Source of the DNA: a virus
Strand: one strand, 5' to 3'
Length of the DNA: 45,037 bases
IMG/VR virus record: IMGVR_UViG_3300028800_000020
Span: 1 to 45,037 of that record
Part shown: positions 22,348 through 30,718 of the stretch, piece after piece
How positions within the stretch are numbered: position 1 is the stretch's first letter
How the letters are laid out: every line of letters begins with the position of its first letter
Notes under the pieces: generated by a model
Database searches by the model: none
The model's input: the letters and a program-made list of their open reading frames with translations, nothing else
Told to the model about the DNA's origin: nothing
Made by a program: the position numbers and the translations under genes

Positions 22348-23869
22348 CATCCAGCAATACAATTCGCCGATCGACAAGCTTGAACCTTCGGATCGCGGCA
22401 TAGACGCGCTTGCTCGCGAAGGCCGTGAGATCGGTACGCCTTACCGCGAGATGGGCGAACAAGTCGGTAAGGCGAGTTCCCAACTTGGGGCCTTTATTAC
22501 CCAGCACGAAACGATGTCTGAGATCAGCCAAGGCTCTGCGGCTCTTGCTGTCATGCACAATAATCTCACGACGCAATGGAACCAGATAGCGGCGACCGCA
22601 GACCCCAACGATCATACAATTCAGGAGAAGTTTCTCAACGATACAGCGGAGCCTCAACTCGCTGCGTTCTCCGGCGGCTTTGACACGGAGCGCGGCCAGG
22701 AATGGGCCCTCTCACAAGCTGATTCGCTCCGCACTCATTTGTGGGACAAGACTTCTGCGGATATGAGCGCCCGCGCCGGCAACGCGATCGTTCTCAATCT
22801 CAAGACCACTCTCAGCAATTTATCCGACGCCGCCCGCAAAGACCCGTCGTCGATAAGCCAATCTCTCGGTCAGGTTGACGCAGTTGTCGCGGCATCGAAG
22901 GCGAATAGCGCGGGCGTGCTCAACCAAGAGCAATTGGACAAGCTCGACGACATGAGCCACGACATGAAGAATGAGATCGTCAAGTCTGGCGTTATGGGCA
23001 TGGCCGATGTCAATCCAATGGCAGCGGTAAAGACAATCGACAGCGGTGGTTTGAAGGATTATTTGTCCGGCCCTGAAGCGGAGGAATTAAAGAAATACGC
23101 CGAAGGTGTAACTCGGATGAAGCTCGAAGACGAGTCCCGGGCTTACGAGAATAAGCAGCGCGCGCAAACAGAAACCGACGAGGCCGCTACTACAAAGGTT
23201 ATCAATAGCCTTTACAATCAAGATACCGGGCGGTTGACAATCCCCGACAATATCAACCAACAGATATGGTCGATGCCGGGGGTGAGTGGTAAGGCGAAGC
23301 TTGGGATGCTTGGCGCGGTAAAGAACATCTCGAAAGAGACTGTTGACGATGATCCTAAGATGATCGAAGATTTCGCGTCACGCTTGAAATCGAACAGCGA
23401 CAGCCCCCTCACGCAAGACGATCTCCTCACAGCTATGGCCACCGGTCATATGACGCCTTCGACCTTTAACTTCTTTAATGAGCACTTGAAGAACACGCCG
23501 GACACGCACGCCGAGAATGAGATGGTCGCGCAGACGATGGATCAGTGGAAGAACAATATCCTCAAGCCGCAATTCGGTCAGCCGAACACCCCCGGCGCTG
23601 AAGATGCTTACACCCGCTGGCAGACTTGGTTCTTGCCAGCCTACGCTTTGGCGAAGAAAGACCCGAGCCTTGCTGGTATGAGTGAAGCGCAGAAAGCGCA
23701 AACGCTTCTCAGCCCCGACAGCCCGAAGTATATGTTGACGCCGGAGTTGATGAAGAAGTTCATGGCCGCTGGCGATGACTTGATCCCCGGTATGGTAAGC
23801 CCCGGTCAACCGCTGCCTTCTGGTAACGACCGCAAACCTCTCGATCAAATCTTCGGGCCGAAACAGTGA
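22337..23869 (+). CDS. Internal virion protein (gp15-like, 510 aa)
   Basis: Second large ejection-type protein. Start at 22337 (MAGNIQQYNSPIDKLEPSDRG), with GGGAG seven bases upstream and a small overlap with the previous gene. The protein is almost wholly helical, rich in Gln/Asp/Lys, without cysteine or signal. The opening NSPIDKLEPSDRGIDALAREGREIG and QVGKASSQLGAFITQHETMSEISQGSAALA match podovirus internal virion proteins that I recall. It probably builds the ejection channel with the flanking genes. Confidence 0.75.
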   Translation: MAGNIQQYNSPIDKLEPSDRGIDALAREGREIGTPYREMGEQVGKASSQLGAFITQHETMSEISQGSAALAVMHNNLTTQWNQIAATADPNDHTIQEKFLNDTAEPQLAAFSGGFDTERGQEWALSQADSLRTHLWDKTSADMSARAGNAIVLNLKTTLSNLSDAARKDPSSISQSLGQVDAVVAASKANSAGVLNQEQLDKLDDMSHDMKNEIVKSGVMGMADVNPMAAVKTIDSGGLKDYLSGPEAEELKKYAEGVTRMKLEDESRAYENKQRAQTETDEAATTKVINSLYNQDTGRLTIPDNINQQIWSMPGVSGKAKLGMLGAVKNISKETVDDDPKMIEDFASRLKSNSDSPLTQDDLLTAMATGHMTPSTFNFFNEHLKNTPDTHAENEMVAQTMDQWKNNILKPQFGQPNTPGAEDAYTRWQTWFLPAYALAKKDPSLAGMSEAQKAQTLLSPDSPKYMLTPELMKKFMAAGDDLIPGMVSPGQPLPSGNDRKPLDQIFGPKQ

Positions 23870-26800
23870 GCGACCCTGCCGAGGACCAATCGACCCCGCA
23901 ACAGATTGCGGCGCCCTCTGTTGTTGACCAGAGCGCACAAGCTCGTACCGCCGGCTATTCATGGGGCGATATCAATTCGCATCTCGATGATAAGAGAACC
24001 CAGGCTAAAGCCGCAGGGTATTCGGACGAAGAGATCAACAAGTATTTGGGGCTGCAATCGCCGAAAGAGCCCGACCAGTCTCACCCCGATCCGTCTCCAC
24101 TCCAAGCGAACGATAACACGCTGCCGGCGCAGATACGACAGTTCGCGAATAAGTACCTCACGCCAAGTATGGAGCAGCCTGGGTATGTAGAACCGTCCGC
24201 GGCGCAGATACAGGCTGATGGCTTCTGGAAGAACCTCGGATGGTCGGCGCTCGACGTTGCAAAAATCTTTGGCAAACCGTTTGTGAATGGCGTCGCCGAT
24301 CTCCTCGACTACAGCGCCGGGGGTCTAAAGCCCGGCGAGAATATGAGCCCTGAATCCGTGGGCGCTTTAATGGTTCTGTCGCCAACATCCCCCGTTGGTT
24401 TTAAAGCTGGCGCCGCGCCGAAAGAAGTTACACCGATCCCCAAGCCCGAAGAAGTAATTGACGCCGCGACGGCTGTGACGGGTCTCAAAGGCCCCCAAGC
24501 AGTTGACAATGGTGTCGGCACGGCGATGACAAATCTCGCTCAGCATTGGACCAAGACAGGCGAGCCGCCACTCGACGCCGCCAAGCGGGCTCAGTCCGAT
24601 CCTGTGTTCCGCCAACAGATACAAGCGCCACCGCCACCTGAAGTTCCTACCGGTTCCTCGGCGACACCGACGGTTGATGGCGCCTTTGTCATCGGCAAGA
24701 TGTCGGAAGAAAATCCATTGCCTCCTATCGAGAAGGCCCCGCTCGGCGATAACCCGAATGCTTGGGAGCATGTAGCTAGTCGCATCGCGGATATCGGCGA
24801 AGGCCCGACGCCGTGGGAACAAGTTAAGGCCGCCGGGTACAGGACTTACCTCGATCTATTCAACCCCGATCATCCTATCCGCGCGCTCGTCGATGCGGTT
24901 GAGGAAGGCAAGAAACTCCCCGACATGGAGAACCCGAACTATCTTTATCGTTTCGCCGAACTGTCGAATACCCGTTCGCAGTATATGGTCGAACGCAAGA
25001 TGATCGATATTGACGGGAACGTAGTCGGCAAAGGGCTCAATGAAATCCTCGATCCTCTGAAGGGCAAAGAAGGTGACTTCTGGACTTACTCCGTGGCCAA
25101 GTGGGCCGTCGAGAAGGCTGAGCAAGCGAAAGAGACCGGCGTTGATGTTGATGCAGCAAAGCAAGTTGTTGTGGAAGGCGACAGTCGTTTCCGCGAAGCC
25201 TTCGGATCGCTTGTCGATTGGCAAAACGGAACGCTGAAATACGCACGCGATGGCGGCTTGATCTCGAAAGAAAACTACGACAAGATGGTCGCCGAAAACC
25301 AGGCGCGCATCCCAGGCTACCGTGCCGAAGAGGAAGCAAGCGATAAGGTCCGCGGTCCTGGGCCGGGCAAGACCGCCTTCAGCCCTGTCAAAAAGTTTTT
25401 CGGCTCCGACAAGAAGATCGAACCTATTTTGAAAAGCTTATTGCAGGAAGCTTTCCTGCGCGTCGAACTCGCCAATCGCAACCGCGCTAATCTAGCTCTG
25501 GCCGACATCGCTGAAGAGACTGGTCTCGGTGGCAAGGTGTCGAACCAAGCACGCCCAATCGAACTCACCGACCAGGAACTCCTTAACCTCGGTATCCAGA
25601 ACTTAGAAGCAGCGCGAGAAGACGGCGCCGCAACGATCTTTCGGGCTTTCGGCCAGCATGTAGGTGCAGACGAGGTTCCTATCTTCCGTGACGGTAAGAT
25701 GGAAGTCTGGAAATTCGAGGACCCTGATCTCACGCGGGCGTTGCGTGGTTACGATCAGACCAGCTTGACGACATGGCGTAAGCTCGCCGCCGGCATGACC
25801 AAGATAACGAGGAACCTGATCGTCCTCAATCCTTTCTTCCCGATCCGGCTTATGGACTACGACATCCCTTGGCAGTTTATAACCAAGCCGGGTCTGCGTA
25901 ATACGCTCGCCGATTTCTACGTCGGGCTCAAGAACATTGCTGGCGGTTCGAAAGCTTACGATGCATGGATGCGGTCCGGCGGCGCTGAGCGTATCTTCGA
26001 CGGCCTAACGCGGAACAGCTACATCAAGGAAGTTCTCAAGGGCCATGCCGACCCAGCCTACACTGATGGTGTCTGGAATGCGATCAAGTCGCCTTACCAT
26101 GCTCTGCGTAATTGGGCGCAATTACTCAACCAATCGCAGCGCGTCGGTCGCTATATCCGCGGCCGCCAAGCTGGTGAGAGTGGACCTAAAGCCGCGGCAG
26201 CTTCGACTGACGCAGCATTTCACCGCGCTGGGTTCGGCGGTCCGGCTGCGAAGTCTTGGAACTCGGTCGCACCATTCACCGCGGCGTACTTGAATAGTTT
26301 GGAACAAACCGTGCGTGGTATGTTTGGAATTGGCAAGACTATAACAGGCGATGCAAACAGCGCCGCGCAATTCAGCGCCAAGGCAGCGGCTATCATAACC
26401 ATCCCGATGCTGGCCAATTGGTTCAACGGCCACGATAAGGATTGGTACAAGGCTGCGCCGGACTGGCAGAAAGACAACGGCTTGCTGATCCACATCGGCC
26501 CCGATGATGGCGGCCACACGGTCTTCTTTAAGTTCCCGCCGGTCCTCTCCTTTCTTTATGGTGCTCTGCCGCGCCGTTTGATGGAAGCCTTTGTCGCTGA
26601 TAACCCTCACGCATGGGATGGGATCGGTAAGAGTTTCGGTTCCAGCTTCGCCCCGCCCGGCGGCTTGCTCACATACAATGTGTTTCTGCCGTTGCTTGAA
26701 CAACTGGCGAACCATAGCTTCTTCCGCGACCAGCCACTCGTACCGGACGACCTTAAGCGCAACGTCTTGACACCCGAGCAATACAATAACTATTCGTCGG

Positions 26801-27471
26801 GTACGGCAAAGGGCTTATCGCGCTTCGTCAATGATCTGCCGTTGCTGCGTAACTTTGGTCTCTCGCCACCTGTGATCGATAATTACATCCAGGATTGGGG
26901 TGGCACGATTGGTACGATGGCCGTCAGATCGGCCGATCTTGCTCTTGGCACCGGGCCGCACCACGCTGGCGCTCCGGCTCCGCATCTCGAAGACATGCCT
27001 GGCATTTCCTCGTTTCTGTCGCGTTACCCTTCTGCGTCCGCAGCGCCTACGCGGGACTTCGAGACCCGTATGGACAATTACAACGCCGTTCATGGTTCGC
27101 TGATGCGCGCGATGGAAGCCGGCGATCTGGCCCGCTTCCAACAGATCGTTAAAGAGAACCCAGCCGCGGCCGCTATGCACAAGTTTCAGTTCAACCAAGA
27201 GACGATGGCGAAGGTGCCTTCTGGCCAAGACATGATGCCGTACACGAATGCCTTGCAACAGGCGGCCAAGCAGATAAACACCGCCGACGCCCAGCGAGTT
27301 ATGAACGCGGAAAAGGCGTTAAAGAACATGAAGGAATACGCACAATCCGTGAACTCGAACACAAAGTTTACCCCCACGGATAAGCGCCAACTCCTTGACC
27401 AGACTTACAGTTGGATGCAGGAAGTTTCTCAGCGGGGGATTGGTTCTATGGATCGGGCTGGTTTACCTTGA
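23866..27471 (+). CDS. Large internal virion / DNA ejection protein (1201 aa)
   Basis: Third and largest ejection protein, at the T7 gp16 position; GTG start overlapping the previous stop (GTGA). Residues about 25-65 carry two copies of AxxAGYSxxxINxxL, a repeat common at the start of such phage giants. Residues about 620-1010 resemble the large polyvalent protein associated domain LPD38 (NPFFPIRLMDYDIPWQFITKPGLRNTL; STDAAFHRAGFGGPAAKSWNSVAPFTAAYLNS; a hydrophobic ITIPMLANW patch). No lysozyme or transglycosylase catalytic motif was seen, unlike T7 gp16. The C-terminal 150 residues are helical. The stop codon lies inside the -35 of the next promoter. Confidence 0.75.
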   Translation: MSDPAEDQSTPQQIAAPSVVDQSAQARTAGYSWGDINSHLDDKRTQAKAAGYSDEEINKYLGLQSPKEPDQSHPDPSPLQANDNTLPAQIRQFANKYLTPSMEQPGYVEPSAAQIQADGFWKNLGWSALDVAKIFGKPFVNGVADLLDYSAGGLKPGENMSPESVGALMVLSPTSPVGFKAGAAPKEVTPIPKPEEVIDAATAVTGLKGPQAVDNGVGTAMTNLAQHWTKTGEPPLDAAKRAQSDPVFRQQIQAPPPPEVPTGSSATPTVDGAFVIGKMSEENPLPPIEKAPLGDNPNAWEHVASRIADIGEGPTPWEQVKAAGYRTYLDLFNPDHPIRALVDAVEEGKKLPDMENPNYLYRFAELSNTRSQYMVERKMIDIDGNVVGKGLNEILDPLKGKEGDFWTYSVAKWAVEKAEQAKETGVDVDAAKQVVVEGDSRFREAFGSLVDWQNGTLKYARDGGLISKENYDKMVAENQARIPGYRAEEEASDKVRGPGPGKTAFSPVKKFFGSDKKIEPILKSLLQEAFLRVELANRNRANLALADIAEETGLGGKVSNQARPIELTDQELLNLGIQNLEAAREDGAATIFRAFGQHVGADEVPIFRDGKMEVWKFEDPDLTRALRGYDQTSLTTWRKLAAGMTKITRNLIVLNPFFPIRLMDYDIPWQFITKPGLRNTLADFYVGLKNIAGGSKAYDAWMRSGGAERIFDGLTRNSYIKEVLKGHADPAYTDGVWNAIKSPYHALRNWAQLLNQSQRVGRYIRGRQAGESGPKAAAASTDAAFHRAGFGGPAAKSWNSVAPFTAAYLNSLEQTVRGMFGIGKTITGDANSAAQFSAKAAAIITIPMLANWFNGHDKDWYKAAPDWQKDNGLLIHIGPDDGGHTVFFKFPPVLSFLYGALPRRLMEAFVADNPHAWDGIGKSFGSSFAPPGGLLTYNVFLPLLEQLANHSFFRDQPLVPDDLKRNVLTPEQYNNYSSGTAKGLSRFVNDLPLLRNFGLSPPVIDNYIQDWGGTIGTMAVRSADLALGTGPHHAGAPAPHLEDMPGISSFLSRYPSASAAPTRDFETRMDNYNAVHGSLMRAMEAGDLARFQQIVKENPAAAAMHKFQFNQETMAKVPSGQDMMPYTNALQQAAKQINTADAQRVMNAEKALKNMKEYAQSVNSNTKFTPTDKRQLLDQTYSWMQEVSQRGIGSMDRAGLP

Positions 27472-27496
27472 CATTCAAATCGTTAATAGCTAGGAT
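27468..27496 (+). promoter_or_regulatory. Promoter of the collagen-like fibre gene
   Basis: -35 TTGACA (27468-27473) contains the TGA stop of the preceding gene. 17-bp spacer, -10 TAGGAT (27491-27496). A perfect inverted repeat GCTAGG-ATAC-CCTAGC (27489-27504) covers the -10 and may be an operator. AGGAG and the ATG at 27517 follow. Confidence 0.65.
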
Positions 27497-27516
27497 ACCC
27501 TAGCAGGAGTGTATGC

Positions 27517-28653
27517 ATGACGACTAACCCGTTCCTCCCTTCGACTTCGGGCCTATCGCCGAACGCTGGCCTTCTTGGCACGCCCGGCGCTATCGTCAGT
27601 ACGTCAACGACCTCGCAAACGATTGCCACTGGCTCGCTGTCCTTCCAGACCCAGCCGCAAGCGGTCTATGCCCCAGGCATGTTCGTCTCGATCGTCGATG
27701 CTTCGGATTCGTCGAACTACATGACGGGCACCGTCTCAAGCTACAGCGGCACGACCCTCGTTGTCGATATCACTGTGACAGGTGGATCAGGTACGCTCAC
27801 GGATTGGAACATCAGTTTATCGGGAACGCCAGGACCTATCGGTGCGACAGGCGCTACGGGAGCGACAGGCGCCGCGGGAACAAGCGCCGGCCCGGTCAGT
27901 GGGTTCATCAAAGGTCTGGTCATCAAGAACAACTCCGGCACACCAGCCACCAAGATCGACATCACCGCAAACTCAGCCGTTCTTGTAAACTCGTCCGGCG
28001 TGTCGGTCCGTAAAACAAGTTTCTCCGCAACGATCGATCTGACCACCGGAACAGCCACCAGCGCCGCGAATGGTATGGATGGCGAAGCCCGCGGCACAAG
28101 CGCATGGGTTTATCTATACCTCATCAATGATGGCGGTTCGAACTTCAAAGGTCTTGCTTCATTGACCTCACCCATCGCAGGGTCGCCTACCTTACCGTCC
28201 GGCTATACCTATTCGACTTACGCTGGCGCGATGTATGTGGATAGCAGCGGCAACTTGATGTATTCCACACAACACGGCAAGCGCGGGGCTTACACCGTAA
28301 CCGCTGCAACGAACACCGCTGCGATGCCGTTGATGGATAGCGGTGCAAAAGGCAGCACCACCGTTCCGACATGGCAGTCTGTAGCGACGGGGGCTTTCGT
28401 CCCTGCATCGGCCGGTGCCATAATCATTGGTCTTGGCTGTCACTCAAGTCATGCGATGGCAGCGCCGAACAATGCTTACGGTGCGTATAGCTCGACCACC
28501 AACGCCCCGCCCGTCGTGGTGGACAGCAGCGGCAGCGATGTCATGGCGTCAGCGACGTTGCTCTTGGAGAGCACAAATATCTATTGGGCCGGCGCGGTGG
28601 CGGCTTCATACTTGTATTGCTACGGCTGGGAAGATTACTGCGTATTGGCATGA
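27517..28653 (+). CDS. Tail fibre protein with collagen-like repeat (378 aa)
   Basis: The N-terminal 100 residues are beta-rich. Residues about 106-127 are collagen-like Gly-x-y triplets (GTPGPIGATGATGATGAAG), which form trimeric stalks in phage fibres. The C-terminal 250 residues are a Ser/Thr/Gly-rich beta domain, probably the receptor-binding tip, ending in an aromatic, Cys-containing tail (YLYCYGWEDYCVLA). It has its own promoter and AGGAG site, separate from the ejection genes, and leads into the lysis region through an ATGA overlap. Confidence 0.75.
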   Translation: MTTNPFLPSTSGLSPNAGLLGTPGAIVSTSTTSQTIATGSLSFQTQPQAVYAPGMFVSIVDASDSSNYMTGTVSSYSGTTLVVDITVTGGSGTLTDWNISLSGTPGPIGATGATGATGAAGTSAGPVSGFIKGLVIKNNSGTPATKIDITANSAVLVNSSGVSVRKTSFSATIDLTTGTATSAANGMDGEARGTSAWVYLYLINDGGSNFKGLASLTSPIAGSPTLPSGYTYSTYAGAMYVDSSGNLMYSTQHGKRGAYTVTAATNTAAMPLMDSGAKGSTTVPTWQSVATGAFVPASAGAIIIGLGCHSSHAMAAPNNAYGAYSSTTNAPPVVVDSSGSDVMASATLLLESTNIYWAGAVAASYLYCYGWEDYCVLA

Positions 28654-28943
28654 GCGACCAACTCGACACCATATCCGCCGCCATTGGTGGCCTCCAAGCC
28701 GATGTTCAAAACATTTTGCGGAGCCAGGATCATCTTGTCTCTTATATAAAAGATAACAACGATAAGATCGCCAATGCGTTGAAAGAGCACAACCAGGACG
28801 ACGAGCGCCGGTTCCACACCGTCGAGAAAAGTTTGGTGGAACTCCAGACTTTCAAGAACCGAGTTTATGGTATCGCAGCGTTTGTCAGTTTGATAGCGAG
28901 CGTAGGCAGCAACCTAGCCTCGTCGATCGTCAAGAAATTCTGA
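28650..28943 (+). CDS. Coiled-coil plus C-terminal membrane anchor protein (97 aa)
   Basis: Start at 28650 (MSDQLDTISAAIGGLQADV), overlapping the fibre stop as ATGA. Residues 5-70 are a charged heptad-like coiled coil. Residues about 75-92 (YGIAAFVSLIASVGSNLASSIV) form one membrane segment with a Lys-Lys end. The layout resembles XhlA-type lysis accessory proteins, and it sits directly before the endolysin. A holin-associated role is inferred from topology and position only. Confidence 0.65.
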   Translation: MSDQLDTISAAIGGLQADVQNILRSQDHLVSYIKDNNDKIANALKEHNQDDERRFHTVEKSLVELQTFKNRVYGIAAFVSLIASVGSNLASSIVKKF

Positions 28944-28967
28944 CCCCGAAACAACTCACAGAGAAAG

Positions 28968-29456
28968 ATGGATTCATCTTTAACTCGGCGATCATTCATA
29001 CTCGGACTTTTACTCTTACCTTGGGCTACACCAGCGGCGGCCCGGACAAGGAAACCTGTGGCTTATAGTTTACAAATCGCTACCGCTACGATCTACATGG
29101 AAGCCTCTGGCGAAGGTCCCCAAGGCGAGCTAGCCGTCGCCCACGTTCTTCTCAACCGGCAAGCTGATGGACGCTGGGGGAAGACCTTAGCCCAAGTATG
29201 CTTAGCTCCCGAGCAATTTTCTTGCTGGAACACGACCGATCCAAATAGACGACGGATGGCCGCCCTGGGCAATGACGATCCTGCCCTCCTAAGCGCCAAT
29301 GCTGCGCTCGGGGCCGCTCAAGGAGGCGCGGCCGACCCCACAAGGGGCGCAACTCACTACTATTCCGCAAAAATGCCCTCACCCCCTGAATGGGCCGGCT
29401 CTGGCCGATTTCTAGTACAGATAGGCAACCATAGGTTTTACGACCAGGTGGCTTGA
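28968..29456 (+). CDS. Endolysin: SleB-type cell wall hydrolase with N-terminal signal
   Basis: Cleaves peptidoglycan at lysis. The catalytic domain (residues about 33-162) matches the SleB/CwlJ hydrolase family (PF07486): ATIYMEASGEGPQGELAVAHVLLNR, with Glu45 the likely catalytic acid, then TLAQVCLAPEQFSCWN and ATHYYSAKMPSPPEWA. The N-terminus is an export signal with a twin-arginine-like start (TRRSFILGLLLLP) and an Ala-x-Ala end (TPAAA-RT), so the enzyme may reach the periplasm by the host Tat or Sec route. The stop TGA lies inside the -35 of the following promoter. Confidence 0.85.
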   Translation: MDSSLTRRSFILGLLLLPWATPAAARTRKPVAYSLQIATATIYMEASGEGPQGELAVAHVLLNRQADGRWGKTLAQVCLAPEQFSCWNTTDPNRRRMAALGNDDPALLSANAALGAAQGGAADPTRGATHYYSAKMPSPPEWAGSGRFLVQIGNHRFYDQVA

Positions 29457-29481
29457 CTTTTTGACGCACCAGGGGTACAAT
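29453..29481 (+). promoter_or_regulatory. Promoter of the distal lysis genes
   Basis: -35 TTGACT (29453-29458) contains the endolysin stop codon. 17-bp spacer, -10 TACAAT (29476-29481). It gives a leader of about 35 nt before the 46-aa membrane peptide gene, so holin-like and spanin genes can be transcribed apart from the endolysin. Confidence 0.7.
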
Positions 29482-29521
29482 CAAAGGGTCCAACTTCTTA
29501 CCCATTACTGAGAGAGCTATC

Positions 29522-29662
29522 ATGATGACTATCCTCCTTCTCGCTGTTTCCCACGTTATCGCTTTCGTCGCTGGCGCGTTCATGCACAAGTGGCTGGCCT
29601 CCAAGGCTACCCAGGTGGTCACGACCATCACCGGAACCCCCAGCACAGCGCCCAAGGCCTAA
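29522..29662 (+). CDS. Short membrane protein in lysis cassette (46 aa)
   Basis: Begins with a double start (MM) and one hydrophobic helix (TILLLAVSHVIAFVAGAFM, residues 3-21), then a basic HKW and a Thr/Pro/Ala-rich polar tail. It is the first gene after the promoter at 29453-29481 and lies 3 bp before the next membrane-protein gene. GAGAG, a weak ribosome-binding site, is 6-9 bases upstream. It could be a small holin or antiholin. The promoter-gene spacing is the main support. Confidence 0.65.
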   Translation: MMTILLLAVSHVIAFVAGAFMHKWLASKATQVVTTITGTPSTAPKA

Positions 29663-29665
29663 TCC

Positions 29666-29902
29666 GTGGGGTGGTTCTACCGCCTCATAGCAGACCGGCA
29701 AGGCAATCCCAACGAGCACATTGTCGCGGCGTTGTGGGGTTCGTTCATCCTTGCGTTGCTCGCGCTATATTTAACCTACACCGGCCATGCGCCTACGCTC
29801 ACTGAATACGGCGTAGGACATGGTGCAGTTTGGGGAGCGGCCGGCGCTGGCACGGCTCTCTCGAAAGACAATACCACGCCAGCCAAGGACCCGGGGAATT
29901 GA
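29666..29902 (+). CDS. Putative holin-like membrane protein (78 aa)
   Basis: GTG start (MGWFYRLIADRQGNPNEHIVAAL). One clear membrane segment (residues about 19-38, IVAALWGSFILALLALYLTY) and a second, weaker Gly/Ala-rich one (about 48-64). A polar, charged C-terminus follows. Size, topology and position directly before the spanins make it the best holin candidate in the window, though the 46-aa gene competes. The sequence itself does not prove hole formation. Confidence 0.6.
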   Translation: MGWFYRLIADRQGNPNEHIVAALWGSFILALLALYLTYTGHAPTLTEYGVGHGAVWGAAGAGTALSKDNTTPAKDPGN

Positions 29903-29905
29903 CAG

Positions 29906-30274
29906 ATGCCCACTTTGCAAGACATCGAAGCATGTGTCGCTGGAATTATTCTCATCGCTGCGATTACGTGCACGTGGATCGTACAGGACTGGCGCTGGGA
30001 AGCGAAAGAGACGGCGGCGATCAAGCAAGCTGTCCTTATCAGCGAGACCCAGGCCAAACAGCAAGCAGCGGCCGCGACGGCCTTCGAAAAGCAGAGAGGA
30101 TCGACCGATGCCAAATACCAAAAGATTGACGACTTTCTTAACGCTACTTCTGGCCCTGTGGTTAAGTGCCTCGACGCTGGGGGGTTGCGCTTGGTTAATG
30201 ACGCCCTCAGTCGTACCGCCCCCGGTCCCCGCAGACCTACTGTCGCTTTGCCCCGACCTGCAACCGCTAACTGA
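29906..30274 (+). CDS. Rz: i-spanin (Rz-like, 122 aa)
   Basis: Inner-membrane half of the spanin complex that disrupts the outer membrane at the end of lysis. An N-terminal membrane anchor (residues about 10-28, VAGIILIAAITCTWIVQ) is followed by a helical periplasmic stretch rich in Glu/Lys/Gln/Ala (EAKETAAIKQAVLISETQAKQQAAAATAFEKQ). The C-terminus is Pro/Arg-rich because the same DNA also encodes the o-spanin in another frame from 30108. This nested architecture is diagnostic. Confidence 0.85.
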   Translation: MPTLQDIEACVAGIILIAAITCTWIVQDWRWEAKETAAIKQAVLISETQAKQQAAAATAFEKQRGSTDAKYQKIDDFLNATSGPVVKCLDAGGLRLVNDALSRTAPGPRRPTVALPRPATAN

Positions 30275-30383
30275 CGGCAGCGAACTCGGCGTTGAACGGA
30301 AGATCGCGGAAGTCGGGCATGAGTATTACGACTGCGCCGATCGGCACGCCGCGCTAGTCCAGGCGATTAAACCGGTTCAATAA
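30108..30383 (+). CDS. Rz1: o-spanin (Rz1-like lipoprotein, 91 aa)
   Basis: Outer-membrane spanin, started inside the i-spanin gene in a different frame, with AGAGGA nine bases before the ATG. The signal peptide (MPNTKRLTTFLTLLLALWLSASTLGGC) has lipobox LGGC at residues 24-27, so the mature protein begins with a lipidated Cys. A short Pro-rich stretch (PSVVPPPVPADL) follows, as usual for Rz1, then a longer charged tail. The gene extends 109 bp beyond the i-spanin stop and is the last rightward gene; its stop lies within 7 bp of the oppositely oriented HNH gene. Confidence 0.85.
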   Translation: MPNTKRLTTFLTLLLALWLSASTLGGCAWLMTPSVVPPPVPADLLSLCPDLQPLTDGSELGVERKIAEVGHEYYDCADRHAALVQAIKPVQ

Positions 30384-30718
30384 TTCCAATTTCTGGAAGC
30401 TATATGCGCGGCCGCTTTAAGCACCGCGGCTCTGTGATCCCGCCGTCTTATATTTTCAAGAGGCGTCACACGCTCAAGATTTTTGCGCCGGCAATCAAGG
30501 CCGTCGCCGTTCTTATGATCTACGTCCTGGTTGCAGCGTGCTCGCACCAGGAACCGATGGAGATACCTCTTCTTGTTACCGATCGTAGCCCTGGCGTAAT
30601 AATTTGTCGGCTTTCCATACCGCTTCGATACATGGAGATGCCAACGATGCCTTTGGATAAGTGGCCAGTCTGCGTCATCGATCAGGACTTGGCGCCCTTG
30701 CGTCAACAAGACGTACAT
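30377..30718 (-). CDS. HNH endonuclease, probably homing (113 aa)
   Basis: DNA endonuclease of the HNH_3 type. The C-terminal part has DVDHKNGDGLDCRRKNLERVTPLENIRRR (residues about 64-92), holding the His-Asn-Asn framework. The N-terminal part (VLLTQGRQVLIDDADWPLIQRHRWHLH) is the usual preceding beta region with an aromatic core. The start at 30718 is chosen because the ATG overlaps the previous stop (TAATG); the longer frame upstream lies inside that gene. It is the last gene of the leftward block and converges on the spanins with overlapping ends, a typical site for a free-standing homing gene. Confidence 0.8.
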   Translation of the reverse strand: MYVLLTQGRQVLIDDADWPLIQRHRWHLHVSKRYGKPTNYYARATIGNKKRYLHRFLVRARCNQDVDHKNGDGLDCRRKNLERVTPLENIRRRDHRAAVLKAAAHIASRNWNY

